Assembly (NCBI GenBank): GCA_947625755.1
Contig: CANQPJ010000003.1
Coordinates: 97,045-161,044 of the forward strand
Direction of reading: 5' to 3'
From: an uncultured Lachnospiraceae bacterium
GTDB taxonomy: Bacteria; Bacillota; Clostridia; Lachnospirales; Lachnospiraceae
DNA length: 64,000 bases
Within the stretch, counting starts at the first letter, position 1, and every line of letters starts with the position of its first letter. Under the pieces are notes generated by a model. It was given only the letters and a program-made list of their open reading frames with translations. It had not been told where the DNA came from and searched no databases. A program made the translations under genes and the position numbers. Shown one piece after another: positions 55,847 through 63,965 of the stretch.

Positions 55847-56602
55847 TTATAAATATCTTTTATTTACATCTTCGCTCTTTAATATTTCAATTAATTCATT
55901 CCAACATCTAATCTCTATGTACGGAATGTTTGTTTTTCCACCATACGTTCCATCAATATATGCCGGATAAAAAACAGGCTTCATTCCCGCATGAAATGAT
56001 CCTTCGATATCACATAACAAATTGTCACCGCAAAACCATATTTCTTCCGGATTGAGGTTTGCTCTCCTAACTGCCATTTCAAAAATAAATGGATGTGGCT
56101 TTCGAAAAAGATAACTGTTGGACGAAAGAAAAAACTCAAAATGATTATTTGGAATCAGTTCATCAATTCGTCTTTTCAATAGTTTTGAACTGTTCATCAT
56201 ATTGCTTACGACGGCGGTTCTAATTTCGTTTTCCCAGAGATAATCCAGTAGCCTTTCAATTCCTCTTGTTGGGACCGCCTGATTTAATGTTGCATTCTTC
56301 CAAAAGACATACTGTACTTCTTCCATATCCACATCAAATTCAAGTCCTAAAGATTCATACAAATAGGTATCAAAGGCATTGCAGGATATTTCCAGCAACT
56401 GCCTTTCTCTTTTTAATGATTGAATATTCTCAATCTCACGAAATATTTTATCTGCCTGATCCTGTAACTTTTCTGCATTTACATTGTAGGGATTTTTAAT
56501 CGCAATTTTTAGAACCGCCTCGTCGCCTTTTAGAACATCAAACTTCTTCTCATTGATTAGTGTCTGCCCATAGTCAAACAATATCATCTTTGGTTTTTGC
56601 AT
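55847..56602 (-). CDS. HAD-family hydrolase
   Basis: 251 residues. Motif I ILFDYGQTLINEK (Asp nucleophile; the second Asp of the usual DxD is replaced by Gly-Gln in DYGQT, seen in some HAD branches), motif II VVSNMMNSSK, Lys in FRKPHPFIFEM and motif IV WFCGDNLLCDIEGSFHAGM. A phosphatase of unknown substrate. The changed second residue should lower classical phosphatase activity. Intact, GGAGTAACG site. Confidence 0.85.
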   Translation of the reverse strand: MQKPKMILFDYGQTLINEKKFDVLKGDEAVLKIAIKNPYNVNAEKLQDQADKIFREIENIQSLKRERQLLEISCNAFDTYLYESLGLEFDVDMEEVQYVFWKNATLNQAVPTRGIERLLDYLWENEIRTAVVSNMMNSSKLLKRRIDELIPNNHFEFFLSSNSYLFRKPHPFIFEMAVRRANLNPEEIWFCGDNLLCDIEGSFHAGMKPVFYPAYIDGTYGGKTNIPYIEIRCWNELIEILKSEDVNKRYL

Positions 56603-56698
56603 TCGTTACTCCCTAAATTTATTTACTAATCTTTTTAATGATATACGCAATAAATGACTATATTTATCTTACCATAACTACTATCCTAATAAAATAGT

Positions 56699-56736
56699 AA
56701 AAGCCGATTTTACCTTTTTGTAAAACCGACTTTTAA
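56699..56736 (-). terminator. Terminator after the HTH-methyltransferase gene
   Basis: AAAAGTCGGTTTTAC/GTAAAATCGGCTTTT on the minus strand, about 15 pairs. Confidence 0.7.
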
Positions 56737-56843
56737 TCTACATTACATATTTCATTGATAAATTATTTAGTTCGTTAACTATCTTTTCGTTTTTCAATTT
56801 TCTAGCTACCGCCATAAATTTTCAATTACCGACGCTTTTATTC

Positions 56844-57662
56844 TTAATCCATTACATTTTCTGAAATCAATATGTCCATACAATGCTGATGTGGAACACC
56901 GCCACTATTGCAATCAAAAGTCACCTCATCCATCTTATGAATCATCCAATCATGATACTGCATAAACAATTCTCCCGATTTCCATCTAAACCTGTTAATA
57001 CCATTTTTCTTACTTTCCGGAACAGCAATATAAGGCTTTTCCACGAAAACATTCATTGCATGAATACCTTTTTCATTTGTGTGCTCTTTCAGATTCCGAA
57101 ATATGTCATCTCGATACTCCGGCTTTATTAAATGAAAAACTCCGCTACAAAATATTATGTCATAGTTGTCTTTTAGTCTGTAATCTTCAATGTCTGCCTT
57201 AAAAAAGTTCACTGACACACCATAACTTTGGGCTAATATTTTTCCTTTTTCAATTCCTTTATCTGTAGCATCCAGAGCAGAAACTATGTAACCATTTCTA
57301 GCCAGAAAAACTGCATCTTTCCCCTCTCCACATCCTATATCCAGCACTTTCAAAAGCTTTATTGGCGGTCTTAATTTCATTATTTCATAACATAACTGAT
57401 TTGGCTCCAATCCCCAATAATATCCATCGGATTGATACCGGTTCTCATAATCAGAATTGATAACCGCTTCATACCCAAGTAAAGAATCAACACTTGTATC
57501 CAAAGCTTTTGCTAACGAAGGAAGTAATTCAATTTCAGGATACGAGGTACCATTTTCCCATTTAGATACTGCTTGGAATGACACGTTTAATTTGTGTGCT
57601 AATACCTGCTGCGTATAACCTAATGATTTTCTTTTATTTCTAATGGTTGTTCCAATATTCAT
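56844..57662 (-). CDS. Cro/C1-type regulator fused to a SAM methyltransferase
   Basis: About 272 residues. HTH 1-60 (KSLGYTQQVLAHKLNVSFQA then VSKWENGTSYPEIELL), then a class I methyltransferase: VLDIGCGEGKDAVFLARNGY (motif I), YDIIFCSGVFHLIKPEYRDD. ATG at 57662 has AGGAGG. A second case, with 49250-49861, of an HTH joined to an enzyme domain in this region. Confidence 0.88.
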   Translation of the reverse strand: MNIGTTIRNKRKSLGYTQQVLAHKLNVSFQAVSKWENGTSYPEIELLPSLAKALDTSVDSLLGYEAVINSDYENRYQSDGYYWGLEPNQLCYEIMKLRPPIKLLKVLDIGCGEGKDAVFLARNGYIVSALDATDKGIEKGKILAQSYGVSVNFFKADIEDYRLKDNYDIIFCSGVFHLIKPEYRDDIFRNLKEHTNEKGIHAMNVFVEKPYIAVPESKKNGINRFRWKSGELFMQYHDWMIHKMDEVTFDCNSGGVPHQHCMDILISENVMD

Positions 57663-57770
57663 ATGCATCCTCCTATAGGTATATACTAGCTTCCACACCT
57701 CAAAAAAACAATAACCGGGCTGTTTAGTTTTTAATAAATATTCTACTGGTAGTTAAATTCCTCATTTTGT

Positions 57771-57805
57771 AAAAAAATGATAGTAACTAATTTCAGTTAC
57801 TATCA
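57771..57805 (-). terminator. Terminator of the DUF218 gene
   Basis: TGATAGTAACT/AGTTACTATCA, 11 perfect pairs, six-base loop, then TTTTTTT on the minus strand. Confidence 0.8.
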
Positions 57806-57890
57806 AAAGAAACAAAATTGAATTTTATGGTACTGTTTTGGCACCCTTCACTATAAATAGAAAAAAATAAAGTCCAAATTAATATTTTTA

Positions 57891-58499
57891 CTATAAGCTC
57901 CAATCATCTATGATTCCCTGATTAATAGACCATATAATTTTGTATATTTCTCCATAACATCTCTTTCTTCCCTTTTCATTTGCATACCATGTATCTCTTC
58001 TCGTTGAATTATCTTCTCCTAAAAATGAAATAATATTTAAGTTATAAGGTGCAAATACTCGTTTTGCGATACAAAGACTTCTTCTCATATGATACGAAGA
58101 TGTGGCAATAGCTATTGTTCGCCCATCTATAAGCAATCCTTTTTGTTCTAAAATCTCTCTCGAAAAGTACAAATTTTCCCAAGTATTTTCTGCATTGCCT
58201 TCAACAATAATGTCACTCTCGGAAACTCCCATCTCTAATGCTTTATCTCTTAAAAATTTTCCTTCATTTATATACTGTTCATTCATTTTTCTTGTATGCC
58301 CAGAAGTTATAATTTTTTTAACATTTCCTTTTTTATAAGCATCAACCACAGGCGGAAGCCTATAAATATGTGCTTTTGAAGAGCCTAACACAATGGCAAT
58401 ATCTACAAATTGATTATTATAATACTCTAAATTTTCATATAATATCTTATCCACCAAATCATCAGTAATATTTTTATCCTGCAATTCTGATATTTTCAT
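57891..58499 (-). CDS. YdcF/SanA-like (DUF218) protein
   Basis: About 202 residues. VDIAIVLGSSKAHIYRLPPV, IITSGHTRKMNEQYINEGKF, ENTWENLYFSREIL and ATSSYHMRRSL are the DUF218 blocks. Family members bind or hydrolyse nucleotide or envelope-related compounds; role unclear. No membrane anchor here. ATG at 58499 with GGAGAAAAG. Confidence 0.85.
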   Translation of the reverse strand: MKISELQDKNITDDLVDKILYENLEYYNNQFVDIAIVLGSSKAHIYRLPPVVDAYKKGNVKKIITSGHTRKMNEQYINEGKFLRDKALEMGVSESDIIVEGNAENTWENLYFSREILEQKGLLIDGRTIAIATSSYHMRRSLCIAKRVFAPYNLNIISFLGEDNSTRRDTWYANEKGRKRCYGEIYKIIWSINQGIIDDWSL

Positions 58500-58657
58500 G
58501 AGCTTTTCTCCATAAATCCTAATACATAGTTTTATCATATCCGGTTTCAAGATTTATTATTAATACCGCGCAGCTTAAAATTCCATTTGCAGCTGCTAAT
58601 ACTCTACATATTTTTCTCTTCTCATAGTCTGATTTTCTCCCCAACAGTTATCAGGCA

Positions 58658-59071
58658 CTATTCACAAATTACCGGCTCCCACGCAAACGGAAGTAAATCT
58701 TTTGCTTTTACTTTAATTAGATTTCCATCATTATCATTTACAATTACTTTAATATTTGGACAATATTCAAATAACATCTGTCTGCAGTTTCCACATGGTG
58801 CTATAACATTGTTTAAATGTTTATCATGAACTGCTACAATTGTGTCAAAATCTCTTTCACCTGCTGAAATTGCAATGCCCATTGTTATATACTCGGCACA
58901 TAAGCCATGTATTCCATCACAATTAACCCCTTTATAAATATTTCCGTTTTTGCACCGCAGAGCACATCCCACAGTGTGATTGTAAATTCCATCATCAAAG
59001 TTTTCTTTTAAAACTTTTAATCCTATTTCTATAAGTTCCCTATCACTATTATTTAACTCCCATAATTCCAT
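58658..59071 (-). CDS. Cytidine deaminase-like protein
   Basis: About 137 residues. Zinc motifs GLCAEYITMG (the C-A-E variant of H/C-A-E) and APCGNCRQMLFEY (P-C-x-x-C). It may deaminate cytidine or a blasticidin-like nucleoside. ATG at 59071 has AGGAGATAAAAC upstream; the frame is open for 58 more codons, but these come from the repeated intergenic module. Confidence 0.85.
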   Translation of the reverse strand: MELWELNNSDRELIEIGLKVLKENFDDGIYNHTVGCALRCKNGNIYKGVNCDGIHGLCAEYITMGIAISAGERDFDTIVAVHDKHLNNVIAPCGNCRQMLFEYCPNIKVIVNDNDGNLIKVKAKDLLPFAWEPVICE

Positions 59072-59118
59072 AAATGTTTTATCTCCTAAATTGCCAATCT
59101 TTTCATTTTTCTTTTTAA

Positions 59119-59210
59119 AATTATACCATTGCTTCAAGAATAAAACAACACATTTCCTTTCGGAAAGCCATTTTAATACTATTTTACTTCTTATCTTTTC
59201 TTCAAAACGT
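59119..59210. repeat. Intergenic segment related to 49008-49098
   Basis: The segment shares ttttaaaattataccatt, then tcaagaataaaac and acac-tttccttt with the one before the hairpin at 49099. Both precede a GGCATTCCC-class hairpin. Confidence 0.55.
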
Positions 59211-59242
59211 AAAAAGGCATCCCCGAAATCTTCGGGAATGCC
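59211..59242 (-). terminator. Terminator hairpin of the GGCATTCCC class, copy 3
   Basis: GGCATTCCCGAAGA/TTTCGGGGATGCC followed by TTTTT on the minus strand. Confidence 0.7.
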
Positions 59243-59369
59243 CATAAATACAACTTTACATATTCACTACCGCATGTTCAAATTCTTCTTTTGTATCTAC
59301 AAAATTGTATGGTTCATACTTACCATACGCAGATGGTCTGCTAATGGTTACAAGCTGAATTTTTTCATA
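59211..59369. repeat. 159-bp direct repeat, copy A (hairpin plus 3' end of the DUF6718-like gene)
   Basis: Nearly identical to 59848-60006, with constant offset of 637 bp and equal length. It contains a terminator hairpin (GGCATTCCCGAAGATTTCGG then GGATGCC) and the last 37 codons of the small gene at 59893. After 59369 it joins a piece like the segment near 60162-60185 (catacaattt ... acccctactgaa). Confidence 0.85.
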
Positions 59370-59420
59370 CAATTTACCCCTACTGAAAACAAATATAAGC
59401 GTAAATTGTTGTGTAATATC
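59248..59420 (-). pseudogene. DUF6718-like 3' fragment joined to a piece of the next gene
   Basis: The frame ends [20 protein letters not shown] and [15 protein letters not shown], as in the intact gene at 59893, but the first half is lost. It is joined near TTTCATA to sequence related to the 73-codon gene at 60098 (SVGV). The junction fits a deletion between short shared sequences. Confidence 0.65.
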
Positions 59421-59421
59421 C

Positions 59422-59730
59422 TTAACATTGTTGCATAAAATGAACAATTTTTCCATGCTTTCTTGCATAGTCGATTTCTGACCTTGTAGATTCCCCAATA
59501 TACCCGCCATGATTGATAACATAAATTTCATCTGCCATATCAATCTTTCGTTTGTGCATGTCATCAAGCATAATCTTTTGCTCATTTGTAATCTTATCGC
59601 CAGAATGTCCAAAGCAACCCACTGAAATAACAATATTACCTTGTAACGTAAGTGCTTTTTGCATTCTCATAAAATCATCTTTGAATCTTGTGCTTCCACA
59701 CAATGTAATCACTTTGTATTTTCCTACCAT
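59422..59730 (-). CDS. Nucleoside 2-deoxyribosyltransferase-like (DUF4406-type) protein
   Basis: About 102 residues. YKVITLCGSTRFKDDFMRMQ and ADEIYVINHGGYIGESTRSE then IDYARKHGK match the Rossmann-like DUF4406/deoxyribosyltransferase group. ATG at 59730 has AGAGG; an earlier in-frame start adds 30 residues of uncertain value. Possibly acts on nucleosides. Confidence 0.8.
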   Translation of the reverse strand: MVGKYKVITLCGSTRFKDDFMRMQKALTLQGNIVISVGCFGHSGDKITNEQKIMLDDMHKRKIDMADEIYVINHGGYIGESTRSEIDYARKHGKIVHFMQQC

Positions 59731-59847
59731 GTCTTGAATCCTCTCTAAATCCTGTTTCTCGCCAAAAAATATAAATTCTTCCAGTATATCCCCACCATGT
59801 CGAAAAGACGTTTCTCCCAAGTCATTATCTTCTTTTCTTCAGAATAT

Positions 59848-59879
59848 AAAAAGGCATCTCCAAAATCTTTGGAAATGCC
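59848..59879 (-). terminator. Terminator hairpin of the GGCATTCCC class, copy 4
   Basis: GGCATTTCCAAAGA/TTTTGGAGATGCC followed by TTTTT on the minus strand. The C-G pairs of copy 3 are T-A/A-T pairs here, so the stem is kept by paired changes. Confidence 0.7.
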
Positions 59880-60006
59880 AATAAATACAACTTTACATAT
59901 TCACTACCGCATGTTCAAATTCTTCTTCTGTATCCACAAAATTGTATGGTTCATACTCGCCATACGCAGATGGTCTGCTAATGGTTACAAGCTGAATTTT
60001 TTCATA
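59848..60006. repeat. 159-bp direct repeat, copy B
   Basis: Offset 637 bp from copy A. It includes the hairpin and the 3' half of the intact DUF6718-like gene. Confidence 0.85.
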
Positions 60007-60117
60007 TCCTACAGCCTTTTCAATTTTTCTCTTAAATTCTGAGAGATGCTTTCCATGCGTTGTTCTCAATGCAACACAGCCAACAGCATCTACATTTTTA
60101 GCAACCAGATAACACAT
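59893..60117 (-). CDS. DUF6718-like small protein
   Basis: 74 residues ([20 protein letters not shown] ... [20 protein letters not shown] ... [11 protein letters not shown]). No signal or membrane segment. The family name is from memory and its role is unknown. GGAGGAG site seven bases before ATG. It overlaps the end of the next upstream gene by 20 bp. Its 3' half is duplicated at 59248-59369. Confidence 0.7.
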   Translation of the reverse strand: MCYLVAKNVDAVGCVALRTTHGKHLSEFKRKIEKAVGYEKIQLVTISRPSAYGEYEPYNFVDTEEEFEHAVVNM

Positions 60118-60319
60118 GATTCAGCTCCTCCTTAAAATCCTGTTCTGTTTGAATTTTAGCACTTTCATACAATTTTCGCAACTGTACCCCTACTGAATTA
60201 TCGTAATTCTTCTTATAAATATATTTATGCAGCCAATTATTGAACTGTCTATCATAATAAGTATTATATTGAATTTCTATCGGATAATGACTTCCACTTA
60301 ATTGAAAATACACATGCAC
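60098..60319 (-). CDS. Small protein of unknown family
   Basis: 73 residues, starting [20 protein letters not shown], with [20 protein letters not shown] and [16 protein letters not shown]. No recognised domain. The overlap with the following gene, whose ribosome site lies inside it, argues for a translated pair. No good ribosome site for itself, so the start is uncertain. Confidence 0.45.
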   Translation of the reverse strand: MHVYFQLSGSHYPIEIQYNTYYDRQFNNWLHKYIYKKNYDNSVGVQLRKLYESAKIQTEQDFKEELNHVLSGC

Positions 60320-60618
60320 AAATCAGAACATATGCTATCGCCAACCATAACACTACTAATAAAGAGTCTTTTTGTCTTTTTAGCACACATAAAATGAGTA
60401 TAATATTTTTTGAATACTTGACCGCCTTAAACACTTTGAAAATTGCTCAAAAGTACAACAATTTTTATTATCAGCGTAAAACTAATTGTTTCCTATGCCT
60501 ATTTTATTGTATAATATTTTAGAGAGTAATTTATATTATATCACGTTTCAATTGTTTTACCGATGAAAAATCATCCAACAATCACCTTTAAAATGAGCAG
60601 AAAAAAAGGAATTATAAA
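60320..60618. other. Divergent intergenic region
   Basis: 300 bp between the minus-strand small genes and the plus-strand gene at 60619. Holds the promoter at 60486-60515; nothing else was recognised. Confidence 0.45.
60486..60515 (+). promoter_or_regulatory. Promoter of the HEPN-like membrane protein gene
   Basis: TTGTTT, 18-bp spacer, TATAAT, about 100 bp upstream of the start codon. Confidence 0.5.
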
Positions 60619-61083
60619 ATGAGCAACATCAATTATATCTTTTTTGAAGAATTTAAAAATCTTGAGAAACTGTGCAATGATATGTTTCAATCCCATAATG
60701 GCGTTACAAATTATATCGATGAAATGCAAACCGCTTCACATGGTATTTACTGCAGCATTCCGTCTTGGGAAAGTGATTTAAACCAATTAAAACGCCTGCG
60801 CCATATCAGAAATCATATGGCTCATGAAGCAGGCGCTTTTGAAGATAATCTCTGTACTCACTCTGATGTCGCTTGGATTCAGGATTTTTACGAACGTATT
60901 TTGAACCAGTCCGACCCGCTTGCCTTACTTCATCAGAATTTACAAGCACGTAGAAACATTGTAAAATACAGGAAAAAAACAATTCCGCGTCCTGAAGAAA
61001 CACAAAAAGTTTTTGTAGCGCTACTCTTTACAGTATTGATTTTCATAGTCATACTATTTGTGCTTTTCTTATCACTGCAGTAA
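60619..61083 (+). CDS. Membrane-anchored HEPN-like protein
   Basis: 154 residues, the only plus-strand gene of the right half. A helical N-terminal part contains LRHIRNHMAHEAGAF, in which R-N-H-M-A-H fits the R-x4-H motif of HEPN ribonucleases; WIQDFYERIL follows. The last 25 residues are one membrane segment (FVALLFTVLIFIVILFVLFL), so it would be tail-anchored with the helical part inside. Its family (DUF6548-like from memory) has no assigned role. AAGGAATT site. Function as an RNase is inference from one motif. Confidence 0.6.
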   Translation: MSNINYIFFEEFKNLEKLCNDMFQSHNGVTNYIDEMQTASHGIYCSIPSWESDLNQLKRLRHIRNHMAHEAGAFEDNLCTHSDVAWIQDFYERILNQSDPLALLHQNLQARRNIVKYRKKTIPRPEETQKVFVALLFTVLIFIVILFVLFLSLQ

Positions 61084-61593
61084 TCACCAAATCTGTGTTT
61101 CAACTCTCCTGCGCTCGAAATTCAGAATCAATGATGTCGCAATATAATCTTCTTTTTCTTATCATATATATTATTTTTTCATATAGATATTAGACATTAG
61201 TCTTCCGTTTTTATATGTCCGCACATTATATTTTTCGTTAATTCCATATTCAGGAATCAAACTCCCCTCATGTTCCACCAATTTTTTTCAATTCATTGAC
61301 TGAATTTTTAATATCAAATTGAACTGGTCGATAATCAGTTTCAATAATTAATTTTAACTCTTCTTCCTTTCAAGGTCTGTATTATCTTAAAATATTTTTT
61401 ATATAACTTTTTAGTTATACTTGTCACTCGCATAAAAAGTATAAACAAATCACATTACGAATCTTGTCGCAAAATTACAAAAAATGATACTATTCATAGG
61501 AATGACCGTTTTGATGGCAGGACTGACACCAAATATAATAAAAATTATTCCTGCACAGAAAAATTTGAAACACTATTTATCCTTTTCATTCAT
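61084..61593. other. Intergenic region with a frameshifted remnant
   Basis: 510 bp. Only a decayed frame at about 61175-61375 was seen; the rest is AT-rich without signals. Confidence 0.45.
61175..61375 (-). pseudogene. Frameshifted C-terminal gene remnant, family not recognised
   Basis: One frame reads EEELKLIIETDYRPVQFDIK and NSVNELKKIGGT and stops; after a one-base shift the text goes on as HEGSLIPEYGINEKYNVRTY and ends NGRLMSNIYMKK. Both look like natural protein joined by a frameshift. No start region. Confidence 0.5.
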
Positions 61594-62063
61594 TTAAAAC
61601 CATTTACCTGGAATTCTAAGAAAATAATCATCATTCTCAACAAAGCCGATTTTGTCATAGAAACTCTTTGCTTTATCTGTTTGTACTAACCATTCCGAAC
61701 TTGGAGCCATTTCTCTGCACCTTCTCACCAATTCTATACCAATTCCCCTGTTTTGAAATTCCGGCAACACAGCTAAATCAAGAATAATCGAGCGGAGATG
61801 TAAATCGCTAAGAACTTTTACACAACCCACTAATCTTTTACTATTCCATGCTGAAAATACAAATGTAGAATTTAAAAAACCAATATTAAAGTTTTTTATT
61901 ATTTCCTCTGTAGTCGTTTCCTCGGTTGCCCACCCTACTGCCAAAAATAATTGATATAATTTATCGCAAGGGAACTGCTTGCATTTGCCACAATACTCCT
62001 GACTTTTTTGCTTATTGCATTGATATAATTCACACTCGCCCCAGAAAACTTTTCCTTCAATTA
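61594..62063 (-). pseudogene. DUF3795 fragment fused in frame to a GNAT 3' part
   Basis: The open frame from about 62063 reads FWGECELYQCNKQKSQEYCG then KCKQFPCDKLYQLF, the Cys-rich end of a DUF3795 protein, and continues without break into LAVGWATEETTTEEIIKNFN, LAVLPEFQNRGIGIELVRRC and KSFYDKIGFVENDDYFLRIP, a GNAT with its CoA loop intact. No ATG precedes the Cys-rich part; an alternative start inside (from 61944) would give a GNAT without its first strand. Probably non-functional, but the join is in frame. Confidence 0.7.
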
Positions 62064-62095
62064 GTTTATTTTACCTTCAATTAGTTTATTTTAAA
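62050..62095. repeat. 20-bp tandem duplication
   Basis: CCTTCAATTAGTTTATTTTA occurs twice in a row, exactly at the border between the methyltransferase fragment and the DUF3795 fragment. The stop codon of the methyltransferase fragment lies in it. Confidence 0.75.
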
Positions 62096-62390
62096 ATGAA
62101 TATTTTTTTCTGTGAATTTTATTGCTTTTTCATTCACATCTACGCCGATAGCGTTTCTATTTAACAATTTTGACTTCACCATAGTTGTCCCACTTCCGAC
62201 AAACTGATTCAACACCCAATTACCTTCTTTGGAATATTTGAGTATTAAATTTCTTGGAATATACGGAGACCAATTTTTACGATAATTTCCTAAATGAGTT
62301 GCCCAATTTCCTCTATTCGGAAAAGACCATATCGTAGTGCGTTCTAAATCAAACGTTTTCGGTTGTGACTCTATACATATTCCCCCTTTC
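62085..62390 (-). pseudogene. DNA methyltransferase 5' fragment
   Basis: The frame reads PKTFDLERTTIWSFPNRGNW, ATHLGNYRKNWSPYIPRNLI and VLNQFVGSGTTMVKSKLLNR then NAIGVDVNEKAIKF, the N-terminal half of an N6/N4 DNA methyltransferase of the circularly permuted type, with the SAM motif FVGSGTT. The usual Asp before Gln-Phe is Asn. No in-frame ATG is found (an ATG after AAAGGGGG is in another frame) and the frame stops in the 20-bp tandem repeat before any D/N/S-P-P-Y/F catalytic motif. Confidence 0.7.
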
Positions 62391-62690
62391 TTTAAATTTT
62401 TATTCTATAAACATCTTATATTATCATCTTCTTTTATTTAATATGTATCATTTAAAATTTTTTCTATAGTTTTACAATAATAGCAATATCTTGATAAATT
62501 GAGGTAAAGCAATTTACTTAAAACTGATAAAGAATTATACCAAACCATCAATTGTACAAAATAAAATCCTTCTATCATCATCTTTTAAAAATCTAATAGA
62601 AGGATAATACTTTTTTATTATTTTGCCATTGCACTTATCTATTTAGAAATCAATAAATATATCAACAAAACAATTTCAATTTTTTTACTA
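62391..62690. other. Intergenic region
   Basis: 300 bp of AT-rich sequence. A short inverted pair (CCTTCTAT ... ATAGAAGG, about 62566-62604) could be a weak terminator; nothing else was seen. Confidence 0.4.
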
Positions 62691-63926
62691 CTATTTGTGT
62701 TTTTCGTCCCATAATTTTTTAAATTCCTTTCCGATTTTCGAGCTTGCCTTTACAATAACAACTTTTCTATTGCTTTGTGCTGCCTTAGGAATAAGTTTCC
62801 CATTTTTATCAAGATCATTTACTCTCCATTTGTATTCTCCTGAATAATCTTCCCTACCTATTCCATATATTTTTAAGTTAGAAGCCGGAACTCCTAATTT
62901 AACTAATACATCCTTAACTGCCTTGGCTCTGTCTTCACTTAAATCAATACACCCTTGGTTATCACCATCAGAAGCTGTACTTCCTATAACATAAAATTGT
63001 TTGTAATTCGAATCTTTTAGAAACTTGACATATGCAGAAAGCTTTCTTTTAGCTTTTTCTTTATTTTTAAATTCTGCGGTTTCCTCTACGAATCCAATAT
63101 TCTCTTCCATAAATACTATTTCATCAGTGAAACATGCTACACTTACTATCGGAAAATTACTCTTAATCTGAGCAATATGCTCTTGATCATTCATATTGCC
63201 AATATCAAGTTTAATGTCGCTATCATCCATATTCACATTGCATGCCTCAAGAATAGATTTCCATATTTTTTCCAATTTTTTTTGTTCCGATATTGTTAAA
63301 TTTTCCTGAGGCTCTTCAACTACTCCAAGTCCGTGCCAAATCACAGTTATACCTGTTAAATTAGGTAATGATTTATTTTCTTTTAACATCTTAACAATAG
63401 TTTTTGGTTTTTCATTAAGCAAATCAGGATTTTTTGAAAAATCAAGTATACCATCTGTTGATATGCCAGAACTAAATAAAATAATTTTTTTATCTGAAAT
63501 ATTAGTTTTTGATAATGTCTTCTCTGCAGCAAAAAGTGCATTAATAATATTAATTTCATCTGTTCTGGGGATACTTTCCCTTTTTATATCAGAAACAACT
63601 TGATTAAGAAAATCATTATCATTTTCCTCTTTAATAAAAGAAAATGTTTCAGGGAACTCAATTGTATTTTTATAACTAATATAATCCGGGCTTCCATCTA
63701 TTACTATTACGGAGCAATCAGTTTTATTATTAGCCATTTGTGTGATTTCTTTTAATAAAACTTGACTATCTGGCTCACCAACATTTTTTGTATTGCCATA
63801 CAGAATACATGATGCACTTGATTTTTTTTGTTTTTGGGAACTTTCTCCCACACAAGCCGAACAAATATTCATTACTATAAAAATAGATAAAATCAATACA
63901 AAAAATCTTATGTTTTTTTTATTCAT
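62691..63926 (-). CDS. VWA-like/OmpA-like lipoprotein
   Basis: About 411 residues. Signal MNKKNIRFFVLILSIFIVMN and a lipobox-like NICSAC. About 50-240 looks like a von Willebrand A-type fold (CSVIVIDGSPDY, KIILFSSGISTDG). The last about 130 residues carry an OmpA-like peptidoglycan-binding domain: FYVIGSTASDGDNQGCIDLS then EDRAKAVKDVLVKLGVPASN and QSNRKVVIV. It would tether something to the wall. I chose the ATG at 63926, which has GGAG before it; upstream frame codes a GC-rich stretch. Confidence 0.8.
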   Translation of the reverse strand: MNKKNIRFFVLILSIFIVMNICSACVGESSQKQKKSSASCILYGNTKNVGEPDSQVLLKEITQMANNKTDCSVIVIDGSPDYISYKNTIEFPETFSFIKEENDNDFLNQVVSDIKRESIPRTDEINIINALFAAEKTLSKTNISDKKIILFSSGISTDGILDFSKNPDLLNEKPKTIVKMLKENKSLPNLTGITVIWHGLGVVEEPQENLTISEQKKLEKIWKSILEACNVNMDDSDIKLDIGNMNDQEHIAQIKSNFPIVSVACFTDEIVFMEENIGFVEETAEFKNKEKAKRKLSAYVKFLKDSNYKQFYVIGSTASDGDNQGCIDLSEDRAKAVKDVLVKLGVPASNLKIYGIGREDYSGEYKWRVNDLDKNGKLIPKAAQSNRKVVIVKASSKIGKEFKKLWDEKHK

Positions 63927-63939
63927 ACTAATCTCCATT

Positions 63940-63965
63940 CCGCCGCCTTCGGCTGGCGGCACAAA
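63940..63965. other. GC-rich hairpin upstream of the OmpA-like gene
   Basis: GCCGCC-AGCCGAA-GGCGGC, strikingly GC-rich for this DNA. No T-run follows. It may be the end of an upstream transcript or part of the leader. Confidence 0.5.

Noticed and set aside
39525..62390. Integron cassette array
   Set aside because: No integron integrase gene and no consistent attC-like site between genes were found; the hairpins between units look like terminators.
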